In this document: piece after piece, positions 1 through 6,417 of the stretch | Position numbering within the stretch: the stretch's first letter is position 1 | Layout: the number at the start of each line of letters is the position of its first letter | Origin: Rhizobium sp. LCM 4573 | GTDB taxonomy: Bacteria; Pseudomonadota; Alphaproteobacteria; Rhizobiales; Rhizobiaceae | Assembly (NCBI RefSeq): GCF_001854865.1 | Contig: NZ_MDDW01000013.1 | Location: 49,307 to 56,100, forward strand | DNA: 6,794 bases | Reading direction: 5' to 3' | Made by a program: the position numbers and the translations under genes | The notes under the pieces: generated by a model | The model's database searches: none | What the model saw: only the letters and a program-made list of their open reading frames with translations | Told to the model about the DNA's origin: nothing

Positions 1-1784
1 CCGCGGCGGATACCACCGGCAACGCGGCGCTGACCTTCAGGCGTATCGGTCTCATAGGTGCCCGAAACCTCGAAGATCGCCACATCGCCAAAGCCCTTGT
101 CGGCATTGCGCTGCGCGGCCGTCAGCAGGCCAGGCAGCAACGAGGGGCGCATATCCGACATGTCGGATGCGATCGGGTTCGCAAGTTTCAGCTCGCGCTT
201 GCCTCCGCCGAAGAGTTTGGCCTGATCTTCCGGGATGAAGGACCAGGTGACTGCTTCGAGCATGCCGCGCGAGGCAAGCGCGCGCCGTGCGGTGCGGGAG
301 CGTATCTGCAGCGTCGTCAATATTCTGCCGTTGACGGCCGCATGGCTTTCCAGCGGCTCCGGCTTGATCTGGTCGACGCCATGGATGCGCATCACCTCTT
401 CCACGAGGTCCGCCTTGCCATCGATATCCGGCCGCCAGGACGGAACCTTCACCGACACGCGCTCACCGGATTCTTCGACCTCGAAGCCGAGACGGCTGAG
501 AATGGAACGGCTCTCTTCGGTGGAGACTTCGAGACCCGTCAGCCGCTTTACCTCGGCATAGGGGAAATCCACGATCTTCGGCGTATAACCCTTATAGCCG
601 ACGATCTTCGCTTCCGCCGCCGAGCCGCCGCAGAGCTCGAGCACCAGTTCGGTCGTGCGCTCCAGGCCCGGAACCATGTATTCCGGATCGACGCCGCGCT
701 CGAAACGATAGCGGGCATCGGTGATGATGCCGAGCGATCGACCGGACTTGGCTATGTTGATCGGGTCCCACAGTGCCGACTCGATCAGCACGTCCGTGGT
801 GTTCTCGTTGCAGCCGGAATGCTCGCCGCCCATGATGCCGCCGATCGATTCCACGCCGTTGTCATCGGCGATGACCACGTTGTTCGGCGTCAGCTTGTAT
901 TCGCGGGTGTCGAGCGCCAGCACCGTCTCGCCGGCGAGCGCGCGGCGTACGATCAGGCTCCCCTTCACCTTGGCCGCGTCGAAGACGTGCATCGGACGGC
1001 CTTGGTCGAAGGTCATGTAGTTGGTGATATCGACCAGCGCATTGATGGGACGCAAACCGATCGCCTTCAGGCGCTGCTGCATCCAGGCCGGGCTCGGTCC
1101 ATTCTTCACGCCGCGTACGAGGCGAAGCGCGAAACCAGGGCAGAGCCGCTCGTCATCGAGCACGATCTTGAGGTCGGCCGGCGTCGTACCTTCCACGGGG
1201 AAGCTGGGCGCAGGACGCGTCTTCAGCCTGCCGAGGCCGGAGGCGGCAAGATCGCGGGCAATGCCGTGGATCGACGTGCAATCCGGGCGGTTCGGCGTCA
1301 GATTGATCTCGATGACCGGGTCGTCGAGGCCTGCATAACTCGCAAACGGCATCCCGACCGGGGCATTCTCCGGCAGGTCGATGATCCCGTCATGATCTTC
1401 CGAAATATTGAGCTCCTTTTCGGAGCACATCATGCCGTGGCTCTCGACCCCGCGGATATTGCCGACGGCAAGCGTCACATCGATGCCCGGAACATAGGTA
1501 CCTGGGCGCGCAAGGGCGCCGACGAGGCCTGCGCGTGCATTCGGAGCCCCGCAGACGACCTGCACGGGCTTGCCGTCGCCGGCATCGACCATCAGCACTT
1601 TAAGACGATCAGCCGACGGGTGCTTTTCCGCGGAAACCACCTTGGCGATGACAAAAGGCCTGTAGGCCGCCTTGTCGTCGACATCCTCGACCTCGAGGCC
1701 GATCGCGGTCAGTCGCTCGCAGATTTCCTCAAGCGTTGCGTCGGTCTCGAGATGATCCTTGAGCCAGGAAAGCGTGAATTTCAT
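1..1784 (-). CDS. pheT: Phenylalanyl-tRNA synthetase beta subunit, 3' end off the window
   Basis: This is the beta chain of the cytoplasmic alpha2-beta2 enzyme that charges tRNA-Phe with phenylalanine. The frame is open from an ATG at 1784 to the left edge: 594 codons plus 2 bases, against about 800 residues for the family, so the end of the core and the C-terminal anticodon-binding (FDX-ACB) domain are missing. The N-terminus begins [13 protein letters not shown] tRNA-binding OB-fold spans about residues 40-150 ([11 protein letters not shown] at 78-87). B3/B4 editing-domain motifs follow (NALVDITNY 248-256, GIMGGEHSG 316-324, YRFERGVDP 359-367). The B5 domain has [14 protein letters not shown] at 451-464, with acidic residues D453, D459, E462 and E463 matching the Mg site of E. 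coli PheT. An AGGGGG ribosome-binding site lies 7 nt upstream, in the 13-nt gap after the pheS stop, so the two are surely co-transcribed. No frameshift was seen. Confidence 0.97.
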   Translation of the reverse strand, partial: MKFTLSWLKDHLETDATLEEICERLTAIGLEVEDVDDKAAYRPFVIAKVVSAEKHPSADRLKVLMVDAGDGKPVQVVCGAPNARAGLVGALARPGTYVPGIDVTLAVGNIRGVESHGMMCSEKELNISEDHDGIIDLPENAPVGMPFASYAGLDDPVIEINLTPNRPDCTSIHGIARDLAASGLGRLKTRPAPSFPVEGTTPADLKIVLDDERLCPGFALRLVRGVKNGPSPAWMQQRLKAIGLRPINALVDITNYMTFDQGRPMHVFDAAKVKGSLIVRRALAGETVLALDTREYKLTPNNVVIADDNGVESIGGIMGGEHSGCNENTTDVLIESALWDPINIAKSGRSLGIITDARYRFERGVDPEYMVPGLERTTELVLELCGGSAAEAKIVGYKGYTPKIVDFPYAEVKRLTGLEVSTEESRSILSRLGFEVEESGERVSVKVPSWRPDIDGKADLVEEVMRIHGVDQIKPEPLESHAAVNGRILTTLQIRSRTARRALASRGMLEAVTWSFIPEDQAKLFGGGKRELKLANPIASDMSDMRPSLLPGLLTAAQRNADKGFGDVAIFEVSGTYETDTPEGQRRVAGGIRR

Positions 1785-1797
1785 TGTCTATCCCCCT

Positions 1798-2880
1798 TCA
1801 CGCACTCAAGCCGCCGAACAGTGTCGGCATGTCGAGCGGGCGGAAGCCGTAATGGTTCATCCAGCGAACATCGGCGTTGAAGAAATCGCGCAGGTCCGGC
1901 ATGCCGTATTTCAGCATGGCGATGCGGTCGAGGCCCATGCCCCAGGCAAAGCCCTGATACTCGTCGGGGTCGAGCCCACCGGCACGCAGCACGTTCGGAT
2001 GCACCATGCCGCAGCCCAGAATTTCCATCCAGTCGCTACCCTCGCCGAACTTGACGATCGGCCCCGAGCGGTCGCACTGGATATCCACCTCGAAGCTGGG
2101 TTCGGTGAACGGAAAGAACGACGGGCGGAAGCGCATCGTCACCGAAGGCACTTCGAAGAAGGCCTTGCAGAATTCTTCCAAGACCCAGCGCATATTGCCC
2201 ACATGCGCCTTGCGATCCACGACCAAGCCCTCGACCTGATGGAACATCGGCGAGTGGGTAGCGTCGCTGTCCTGGCGGTAGGTCTTGCCGGGAATGATGA
2301 TGCGGATCGGCGGTGTCTCCGCCTCCATGGTGCGGATCTGCACCGGCGAGGTGTGCGTGCGCAGCACCTTGCGCTCGCCCTTCTCGTCGGGAAGGAAGAA
2401 GAAGGTGTCGTGCATTTCCCGGGCCGGATGGCCTTCGGGGAAATTCAGCGCCGTGAAATTATAGTAGTCGGTCTCGACATCCGGACCTTCGGCGATCGAG
2501 AAGCCCATGTCCCCGAAAATGGCTGTAATCTCATCAACGATCTGGCTGATCGGATGGATACGGCCACGCTCGGCGGGCGAAGAACGCACCGGGAGCGAAA
2601 CGTCTACCGTCTCGGCCTCGAGGCGCGCGTCGATCGCCGCATCCTTCAGCACCGTCTTGCGGGTGGCGATCGCATCGGCGATCTCGTTCTTCAGCTCGTT
2701 GATTGCCGCGCCGCGATGCTGGCGCTCTTCTGGCGACATGGCTCCGAGCGTTTTCAGGAGTTCGGAAACCGATCCCTTCTTGCCGAGGGCGGCGACGCGA
2801 ACCGCTTCGATCGCCGGCTCGTCGGCGGCTCCGGCGATCTCCGCCAGAAGCGAATTTTTCAATGTTTGCAGATCGGACAT
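1798..2880 (-). CDS. pheS: Phenylalanyl-tRNA synthetase alpha subunit
   Basis: This is the 360-residue catalytic alpha subunit of Phe-tRNA synthetase, which forms Phe-adenylate and passes Phe to its tRNA. An N-terminal helical, coiled-coil tRNA-binding arm covers about residues 1-85. The class II core follows: motif 1 around [19 protein letters not shown] (109-127), motif 2 around 153-215 (MHDTFFF 156-162, [11 protein letters not shown] 208-218), and motif 3 in [10 protein letters not shown] (314-323). A312 in FAWGMG aligns with E. coli A294, which sets the size of the Phe pocket; it is the normal alanine. The ATG at 2880 has GGAAG 5 nt upstream. The gene is complete and of usual length, and lies 162 nt after the rplT stop, with a terminator and an inverted repeat in between, then 13 nt before pheT. 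Confidence 0.98.
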   Translation of the reverse strand: MSDLQTLKNSLLAEIAGAADEPAIEAVRVAALGKKGSVSELLKTLGAMSPEERQHRGAAINELKNEIADAIATRKTVLKDAAIDARLEAETVDVSLPVRSSPAERGRIHPISQIVDEITAIFGDMGFSIAEGPDVETDYYNFTALNFPEGHPAREMHDTFFFLPDEKGERKVLRTHTSPVQIRTMEAETPPIRIIIPGKTYRQDSDATHSPMFHQVEGLVVDRKAHVGNMRWVLEEFCKAFFEVPSVTMRFRPSFFPFTEPSFEVDIQCDRSGPIVKFGEGSDWMEILGCGMVHPNVLRAGGLDPDEYQGFAWGMGLDRIAMLKYGMPDLRDFFNADVRWMNHYGFRPLDMPTLFGGLSA

Positions 2881-2920
2881 GATGTCTTCCGTGGATGTTC
2901 GGAGAGATTATCTCAAAGTC

Positions 2921-2960
2921 GTGTCGGATGTCTGTCGTTGTCGGCCGTCAGATCCGACAC
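2921..2960 (-). promoter_or_regulatory. Inverted repeat in the pheS 5' leader
   Basis: Perfect 9-bp arms GTGTCGGAT (2921-2929) and ATCCGACAC (2952-2960) flank 22 nt. Inside, CTG/CAG and CG/CG pairs can extend the stem around one mismatch. It lies between the rplT terminator and the pheS start (2880). It has no U-run after it, so it is not a simple terminator. It could be an operator or a leader RNA hairpin; no known regulator site was recognised. Confidence 0.5.
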
Positions 2961-2971
2961 ATGCCACAAAG

Positions 2972-3005
2972 AAAAACCCGCGCCAGCCCAAGCCAGCGCG
3001 GGTTT
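2972..3005 (-). terminator. Intrinsic terminator after rplT
   Basis: A perfect 10-bp stem pairs AAACCCGCGC (2974-2983) with GCGCGGGTTT (2996-3005) around a 12-nt loop. Read on the minus strand it is followed by a T-rich run (GGGTTTTTCTTT). It lies about 38 nt beyond the rplT stop, so it should end the infC-rpmI-rplT transcript before pheS. On the plus strand the run is only TTT then CCC, so it is directional. Confidence 0.85.
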
Positions 3006-3042
3006 CCCAAAATCTATAAGCTACGAGCCTGGGAAGCGCTGG

Positions 3043-3447
3043 TTAACGAACCGCGCTTTCAAACTCGTTGGCAGTGCCGGCTTCCTTGAGGTACTCGAGA
3101 GCCTTCTTGGAAGCTTCGACCAGAGCGCCGAAGGCTGCCGGTTCATGGATCGCCATGTCGGACAGAACCTTGCGGTCAACTTCGATGCCGGCCTTGTTGA
3201 GGCCATCGATGAAGCGGCCATAGGTCAGGCCGAATTCGCGGACAGCGGCATTGATGCGCTGAATCCACAGAGCGCGGAAATTCCGCTTCTTAACCTTGCG
3301 GTCGCGGGTGGCGTACTGCCTGGAACGATCGACGGCAGCCTTGGCTGCGCGGATCGTGTTCTTGCGGCGGCCGTAGAAGCCCTTGGCTGCCTTGAGGGTC
3401 TTGGTGTGCTTGGCGCGGGAAGTTACGCCCCGTTTTACGCGTGCCAT
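3043..3447 (-). CDS. rplT: 50S ribosomal protein L20
   Basis: L20 binds 23S rRNA early in 50S assembly, and in E. coli and Bacillus it also represses its own operon by binding the leader mRNA. The 134-residue protein has the typical very basic N-terminal extension ([20 protein letters not shown]), the [15 protein letters not shown] segment at 22-36, and a globular RNA-binding C-terminal half starting near [11 protein letters not shown] (58-68). Its C-terminus ([10 protein letters not shown]) is about 15 residues longer than the E. coli protein, as is usual in rhizobia. The ATG at 3447 has AAGGAG 8 nt upstream. It lies 38 nt after rpmI, so the two should be translated from one mRNA. Confidence 0.98.
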   Translation of the reverse strand: MARVKRGVTSRAKHTKTLKAAKGFYGRRKNTIRAAKAAVDRSRQYATRDRKVKKRNFRALWIQRINAAVREFGLTYGRFIDGLNKAGIEVDRKVLSDMAIHEPAAFGALVEASKKALEYLKEAGTANEFESAVR

Positions 3448-3485
3448 GTCATGATCTCCTTAATGATCCAATCGCTCGACTAGTC

Positions 3486-3689
3486 TCAGAGACCGTTCGG
3501 CAGGTAGTTCTTGATAACCTTCTTGCCATCAGGTTCGGCAAGGATCATCGTTCCGCGCGCATCGCGGATGAACTTGTTGGACCGCTTGATCATGCCGTGG
3601 CGCTTGCCAGCGGCGGCTGCGACGACTTTGCCCGTTGCGGTGACCTTGAACCGCTTCTTGGCAGCCGATTTCGTCTTCATCTTGGGCAT
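3486..3689 (-). CDS. rpmI: 50S ribosomal protein L35
   Basis: A 67-residue basic protein of the large ribosomal subunit. It starts [20 protein letters not shown], the family signature, and ends NYLPNGL. The frame stays open upstream to 3806, but the conserved N-terminus and a GGAG 7 nt before the ATG at 3689 fix the start there. It is of normal length. A 197-nt gap separates it from infC, long for this operon, and carries promoter-like and hairpin sequences; rplT follows after 38 nt. In E. coli this gene is the target of L20 translational repression; whether that holds here cannot be told from one sequence. Confidence 0.97.
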   Translation of the reverse strand: MPKMKTKSAAKKRFKVTATGKVVAAAAGKRHGMIKRSNKFIRDARGTMILAEPDGKKVIKNYLPNGL

Positions 3690-3713
3690 TTTGCTACTCC
3701 GTTCTTCTATAGA

Positions 3714-3734
3714 AACCAGCAGACGAGGCTGGTT
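3714..3734 (-). promoter_or_regulatory. Stem-loop 2 in the rpmI leader
   Basis: Perfect 7-bp arms AACCAGC (3714-3720) and GCTGGTT (3728-3734) flank a 7-nt loop. It lies 24 nt upstream of the rpmI start, just before a palindromic TTCTATAGAA (3705-3714) and the GGAG. It is placed to affect ribosome access, but there is no evidence of function beyond position and complementarity. Confidence 0.45.
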
Positions 3735-3744
3735 CAAGCATTTA

Positions 3745-3776
3745 GAACGGCCACGGCATGCCCTGCCGGACCGTTC
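3745..3776 (-). promoter_or_regulatory. Stem-loop 1 in the rpmI leader
   Basis: Outer arms GAACGG (3745-3750) and CCGTTC (3771-3776) enclose inner arms CGGCA (3754-3758) and TGCCG (3764-3768) around a 5-nt loop, with a small internal loop of 3 and 2 nt. If the promoter proposed at 3786-3814 is real, this hairpin would form the very 5' end of the rpmI-rplT mRNA. A ribosomal-protein (L20-type) leader is possible. Confidence 0.45.
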
Positions 3777-3785
3777 GGACGCGCG

Positions 3786-3814
3786 CTTATAACCGCAGTC
3801 GGCCAAAAGCGCAA
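3786..3814 (-). promoter_or_regulatory. Candidate internal promoter for rpmI-rplT
   Basis: Read on the minus strand, TTGCGC (3809-3814), a 17-bp spacer, and TATAAG (3786-3791) form a housekeeping-sigma-type promoter. The -10 matches five of six consensus bases; the -35 is weaker. Transcription would start near 3779, about 90 nt before the rpmI ATG. The element sits in the unusually long infC-rpmI gap, which supports a separate start for the two ribosomal-protein genes. Confidence 0.45.
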
Positions 3815-3886
3815 TGGGAAAGAAAGCATTGGGAATACCGGGTGCGAACGCCGGCCAGCCTCCTCGCAGGGCCCTTGGTGCGGCGC

Positions 3887-4423
3887 TTATTTCGGCGCCA
3901 GCACCATCATCATTTGGCGGCCTTCGAGCTTCGGCTCGGCTTCCACCTTGGCGATTTCCTGTGTGTCGTCCTTGACCTGAAGCAGGAGCTTCATGCCGAG
4001 TTCCTGGTGGGCCATTTCACGGCCGCGGAACTTCAGCGTCACCTTGACCTTGTCGCCATCCTCGAAGAAGCGGTTCATGGCCTTCATCTTCACATCGTAA
4101 TCGTGCGTGTCGATGTTCGGGCGCATCTTGATTTCTTTGACTTCGACGATCTTCTGCTTCTTGCGAGCTTCGGCCGCTTTCTTCTGGTTCGCATATTTCA
4201 GCTTGCCGAGATCGAGGATCTTGCACACCGGCGGATCATTGTTCGGCGAGATTTCTACGAGATCCAGTCCCGCTTCCTCGGCCATGCGAAGGGCCTGGTC
4301 GGTCGGTACTGCACCGAGATTCTGGCCGTCGGCATCGATAAGCTGGACCCTGGGAACGCGAATTTCCCTATTGGAGCGCGGCCCCTCCTTGACGGGGGCA
4401 TCGGCTTTGAACGGTCTGCGAAT
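3887..4423 (-). CDS. infC: Translation initiation factor IF-3, probable AUU start
   Basis: IF3 binds the 30S subunit, keeps 50S off and rejects mismatched start codons. From an ATT at 4423 the protein is 178 residues, close to E. coli IF3 (180). The N-domain covers about residues 1-80 ([15 protein letters not shown] 16-30; [15 protein letters not shown] 68-82, close to the family signature). A lysine-rich linker (83-98) and the C-domain ([13 protein letters not shown] 98-110, [13 protein letters not shown] 131-143, MMMVLAPK at the end) follow. An in-frame ATG at 4438 (MENTT, 183 residues) has no ribosome-binding site; a GGAG overlapping it lies 9 nt before the ATT, and alignment from memory with rhizobial IF3 begins at this MRRPF. 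AUU starts are the classic IF3 self-control device. If the ATG is used, the gene ends at 4438 instead. Confidence 0.95.
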   Translation of the reverse strand: MRRPFKADAPVKEGPRSNREIRVPRVQLIDADGQNLGAVPTDQALRMAEEAGLDLVEISPNNDPPVCKILDLGKLKYANQKKAAEARKKQKIVEVKEIKMRPNIDTHDYDVKMKAMNRFFEDGDKVKVTLKFRGREMAHQELGMKLLLQVKDDTQEIAKVEAEPKLEGRQMMMVLAPK

Positions 4424-4432
4424 GGTCGTATT

Positions 4433-4436
4433 CTCC
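4433..4436 (-). promoter_or_regulatory. Ribosome-binding site deciding the infC start
   Basis: GGAG on the minus strand sits 9 nt before the ATT at 4423 and overlaps the alternative ATG at 4438. Nothing resembling a Shine-Dalgarno sequence precedes that ATG (TTCCGAAACAAT), so this site favours the ATT. Confidence 0.65.
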
Positions 4437-4451
4437 ATATTGTTTCGGAAC

Positions 4452-4488
4452 GCAAGCAACGCCTATTGCTTGCCCGGCCTTGAGGCCG
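4452..4488 (-). promoter_or_regulatory. Two adjacent hairpins upstream of infC
   Basis: Perfect 8-bp arms GCAAGCAA (4452-4459) and TTGCTTGC (4466-4473) flank a 6-nt loop. Immediately next to it CGGCCT (4475-4480) pairs with AGGCCG (4483-4488) around 2 nt. In an infC transcript they would lie just before the ribosome-binding site (about 15 nt from GGAG). No U-run follows, so they are leader structures or operator-like repeats rather than a standard terminator. Confidence 0.5.
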
Positions 4489-4493
4489 ACGGC

Positions 4494-4521
4494 AATGTCG
4501 TGATCGCTCGCACGAAGTCAA
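4494..4521 (-). promoter_or_regulatory. Candidate infC promoter
   Basis: Read on the minus strand, TTGACT (4516-4521) is a good -35; after 16 bp comes GACATT (4494-4499), a weak -10 matching about half the consensus. A start near 4487 would give a leader of about 65 nt that begins with the two hairpins at 4452-4488. It is the best -35 in the infC/hydrolase intergenic region. Confidence 0.35.
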
Positions 4522-4607
4522 TAGCACACCGCCATAGAAAAATCACCTGCTGTCGCGTGCCGCGAATCTGTTTTATAGCGCCGGAAACTCATAGCGAGGA
4601 GCCCGCC

Positions 4608-5408
4608 ATGACAGACGCCGCAGACATGACCAGACCGAAGAGGATCATCGTCGGTTCCGGAGCGGAAGCACGGGAGATCGCCATTCTCCATCGGCCGGCG
4701 ACCAGGAGGGGCGCGGCTGCGATCGTCTGGCTCGGCGGCTACCGCTCCGACATGTCCGGCACCAAGGCGATCGAACTCGATTCGCTGGCCAAGCGCCTTG
4801 GCCTCGCCGCGATCCGTTTCGACTATTCCGGCCACGGGGCTTCGGGAGGAGAATTCAGCAACGGCACGATCTCGCGCTGGCTTGAGGAGGCGGTCGCCGT
4901 TCTTGAAGACATCAAGCCGAAGCGCGTCCTTCTGGTGGGCTCGTCCATGGGCGCATGGATCGCACTCCGACTGGTGCAGGAGCTGGGAAGGCGCAAACGG
5001 GCGCCGGCCGTCATCGGCATCGTGCTCATCGCGCCGGCTCCGGATTTCACCGCCGAGCTCATCGAACCCAACCTCACTGAAGCGGAGCGCCGCTCGCTCG
5101 ACGAGCGAGGCTATTTCGAGGAATATTCCGCCTACAGCCCCGAACCCAATGTCTATACCCGAGCCCTGATCGAGGACGGCCGCGAGAACCTGGTGATGAC
5201 GGGCATCATCGAAACCGGCTGCCCCGTCCATATCCTACAGGGCATGAAGGACCCCGATGTGCCGTACAGGCACGCGCTGAAGCTTGTGGAATTCCTGCCG
5301 GCCGACGACGTGGTGCTGACGCTCATTCGCGACGGCGACCACCGGCTCTCACGCCCCCAGGATATCGAAAAGATCCTCGCCGCGACCACCGCCCTCATTA
5401 ATGAATGA
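4608..5408 (+). CDS. Alpha/beta-hydrolase, ABHD10-like serine esterase/thioesterase
   Basis: A 266-residue soluble hydrolase with no signal peptide, probably cytoplasmic. The nucleophile elbow is GSSMG (111-115, Ser113); the acid is most likely D215 in GMKDPDVP and the base H245 in GDHRLS, giving a full catalytic triad. The oxyanion-side segment GGYRSDMSGTKA (43-54) and RFDYSGHGASGG (70-81) resemble the ABHD10 group (from memory), whose human mitochondrial member acts on acyl glucuronides and S-acylated proteins. The substrate here is unknown. The ATG at 4608 has GAGGAG 6 nt upstream; the frame is open further upstream but overlaps infC antisense, so this start is preferred. It is divergent from infC across 184 nt and the first of two plus-strand genes. 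The only promoter-like string before it (TATAGC at 4574) lacks a convincing -35. Confidence 0.9.
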   Translation: MTDAADMTRPKRIIVGSGAEAREIAILHRPATRRGAAAIVWLGGYRSDMSGTKAIELDSLAKRLGLAAIRFDYSGHGASGGEFSNGTISRWLEEAVAVLEDIKPKRVLLVGSSMGAWIALRLVQELGRRKRAPAVIGIVLIAPAPDFTAELIEPNLTEAERRSLDERGYFEEYSAYSPEPNVYTRALIEDGRENLVMTGIIETGCPVHILQGMKDPDVPYRHALKLVEFLPADDVVLTLIRDGDHRLSRPQDIEKILAATTALINE

Positions 5409-5485
5409 TGAGAAATTGAGCTGCCGCTAAAATGCAGCACTTTAACCATAATTCCGGTCCGCACGCATTAATACTTCCGTAACGA

Positions 5486-5514
5486 TTGACTCTCCGCCCG
5501 TTCCGCTCTTTAAC
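5486..5514 (+). promoter_or_regulatory. Promoter of the transglutaminase-like peptidase gene
   Basis: TTGACT (5486-5491), a 17-bp spacer and TTTAAC (5509-5514) form a housekeeping promoter with a 5/6 -35 and a 4/6 -10. The start would be near 5521, about 22 nt before the ATG. The -10 overlaps the TTAA-N7-TTAA motif. The promoter suggests that this gene is not solely dependent on the upstream hydrolase gene 134 nt away. Confidence 0.55.
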
Positions 5515-5524
5515 TTTTCGTTAA
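5510..5524 (+). promoter_or_regulatory. Putative CtrA-binding site
   Basis: TTAACTTTTCGTTAA is an exact TTAA-N7-TTAA, the full-site consensus of CtrA, the alphaproteobacterial cell-cycle response regulator. It also reads as a 5-bp inverted repeat. It covers the -10 and start region of the candidate promoter, a position expected for repression. A looser version (TTAA-N7-GTAA) lies at 5468-5482. The match is short, so chance remains possible in this AT-richer gap. Confidence 0.4.
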
Positions 5525-5542
5525 GACTTGAGGGACGGGTCC

Positions 5543-6157
5543 ATGATGAAAGCCTTGTCGGCGCGGCATGTTGCCGTGATCCTAGCATCTCTTCTTGCGC
5601 CTACGAGCGCTGCACTACCGGCATCGGGCGCAAGCGCCTCGATGATTACCGGCGGCAATACTTCACAGCCGATCGGTCATTACGAATTCTGCAAACAATA
5701 TCCCAGCGAGTGCAATCAGCGCAGCCGCTCGACACCGCCGGCTAAGCTGAGTGCTCGCGGCTGGGCGACGGTGCGCAGCGTCAACTCCTCGGTCAATGCC
5801 CGTTATGTCGCGATGACCGACATGGAGATGTACGGACGCGAAGAGGTCTGGGCTTATCCGAAGGATGCCGCCGACTGCGAGGACTACGCCCTGCAGAAGC
5901 GCCGCGAGCTGATGCGGCGGGGCTTCTCACCCGCCGACGTGCTGATCACCGTGGTGCGCAAGCCCGATGGCGAAGGGCATGCGGTTCTGACCGTGCGAAC
6001 CTCGGAAGGCGATTTCGTGCTCGATAATCTCGATAACCGGGTACGCCCCTGGTACGAGACGCCCTATACTTTCCTGAAGCGCCAGGCTTCCTTCAACAGC
6101 GGCCGCTGGGTCACCATCGAGAATGGCCGCGATGTCGTGGTCGGTGCGCTCCGCTAA
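5543..6157 (+). CDS. Secreted transglutaminase-like cysteine peptidase (DUF920/C93 family)
   Basis: A 204-residue protein of the bacterial transglutaminase-like cysteine peptidase family common in rhizobia. Residues 1-32 look like a signal peptide: a basic start (MMKALSARH), a hydrophobic core (VAVILASLLAP) and a small-residue ASGASA cleavage region, so it should be periplasmic. The papain-like triad is visible: Cys112 in AADCEDYALQKR, His146 in GEGHAVLTV and Asp161 in FVLDNLDNRV. C50 and C57 (FCKQYPSEC) could form a disulfide after export. Its substrate is unknown; related domains act on cell-surface or envelope proteins. The ATG at 5543 has GAGGGA 7 nt upstream; a second ATG follows at once and cannot be excluded. 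It has its own promoter and a terminator 30 nt beyond the stop. Confidence 0.9.
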   Translation: MMKALSARHVAVILASLLAPTSAALPASGASASMITGGNTSQPIGHYEFCKQYPSECNQRSRSTPPAKLSARGWATVRSVNSSVNARYVAMTDMEMYGREEVWAYPKDAADCEDYALQKRRELMRRGFSPADVLITVVRKPDGEGHAVLTVRTSEGDFVLDNLDNRVRPWYETPYTFLKRQASFNSGRWVTIENGRDVVVGALR

Positions 6158-6187
6158 GCCGATACCGATCATCGGAAATAAAAGACC

Positions 6188-6219
6188 GCCTGCGATCCAC
6201 CCGATCGCAGGCATTTTTT
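6188..6219 (+). terminator. Intrinsic terminator after the cysteine peptidase gene
   Basis: A perfect 10-bp stem GCCTGCGATC (6188-6197) / GATCGCAGGC (6203-6212), a 5-nt loop, then A and six T. It is a textbook rho-independent terminator and ends the plus-strand unit. Confidence 0.93.
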
Positions 6220-6256
6220 GTTTGGGCGGGCTCGATTATGCCGCACCCGCGCCCGG

Positions 6257-6327
6257 CCCCTCGCTTAGGCTCGGTGCGTTCCTCGCTGCAATCGATTCAC
6301 TGGATCGATTGCTCGGGCTTCGCCCGA
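6257..6327. repeat. Palindromic repeat module A
   Basis: The module is a leading segment containing TCGCTTAGGCTCG, a palindrome with arms GCAATCGAT (6288-6296) and ATCGATTGC (6304-6312) around TCACTGG, then a hairpin TCGGGC-TTC-GCCCGA (6313-6327). It has the same layout as module B about 85 nt further on. Such mosaics resemble the intergenic palindromic elements (RIME-like) of Rhizobiaceae; the exact family was not identified. No open frame in it looks like a gene. Confidence 0.7.
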
Positions 6328-6341
6328 CCGCTCGTTGCCAG

Positions 6342-6417
6342 CCGCTCGCTTTAGGCTCGCGGCGTTCGCTGCTCAAAACGCTCCACCGGAGCGTTTTGCC
6401 GGCTGCGCCGTCGCAGC
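6342..6417. repeat. Palindromic repeat module B, possible bidirectional terminator
   Basis: The leading segment TCGCTTTAGGCTCG is shared with module A apart from one extra T. It is followed by a perfect palindrome with 11-bp arms CAAAACGCTCC (6374-6384) and GGAGCGTTTTG (6388-6398) around ACC, then a hairpin GCTGCG-CCGT-CGCAGC (6402-6417) that touches the stop codon of the convergent gene. The A4/T4 flanks of the 11-bp stem would let it end transcripts from both sides, chiefly that of the MbfA-like gene. Confidence 0.7.

Noticed and set aside
342..1880. 512-codon open frame on the plus strand
   Set aside because: It runs antisense to pheT and the end of pheS, both of which match known families throughout; long antisense frames are expected from GC-rich codon bias. 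No ribosome-binding site or known motif.
2955..3030. Possible Phe-rich leader peptide (attenuator) before pheS: TTT TTC TTT codons
   Set aside because: The three Phe codons are simply the T-run of the rplT terminator; there is no ATG or ribosome-binding site before them and no alternative pairing partner to the terminator was found.
1759..3483. 574-codon plus-strand open frame
   Set aside because: It crosses antisense through pheS, the intergenic terminator and rplT. A frame spanning three conserved units has no independent support.
4551..4579. Promoter for the hydrolase (TGTCGC-N17-TATAGC)
   Set aside because: The -35 has too little match to consensus; transcription of the hydrolase surely starts in this gap but I cannot place it.
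4518..5231. 237-codon minus-strand open frame opposite the hydrolase
   Set aside because: The sense strand has a full catalytic triad and a ribosome-binding site; the antisense product shows no recognisable motif.
5420..5438. Hairpin GCTGC / GCAGC after the hydrolase stop as a terminator
   Set aside because: Only 5 bp with a 9-nt loop and ACTTTAA after it; too weak to call.
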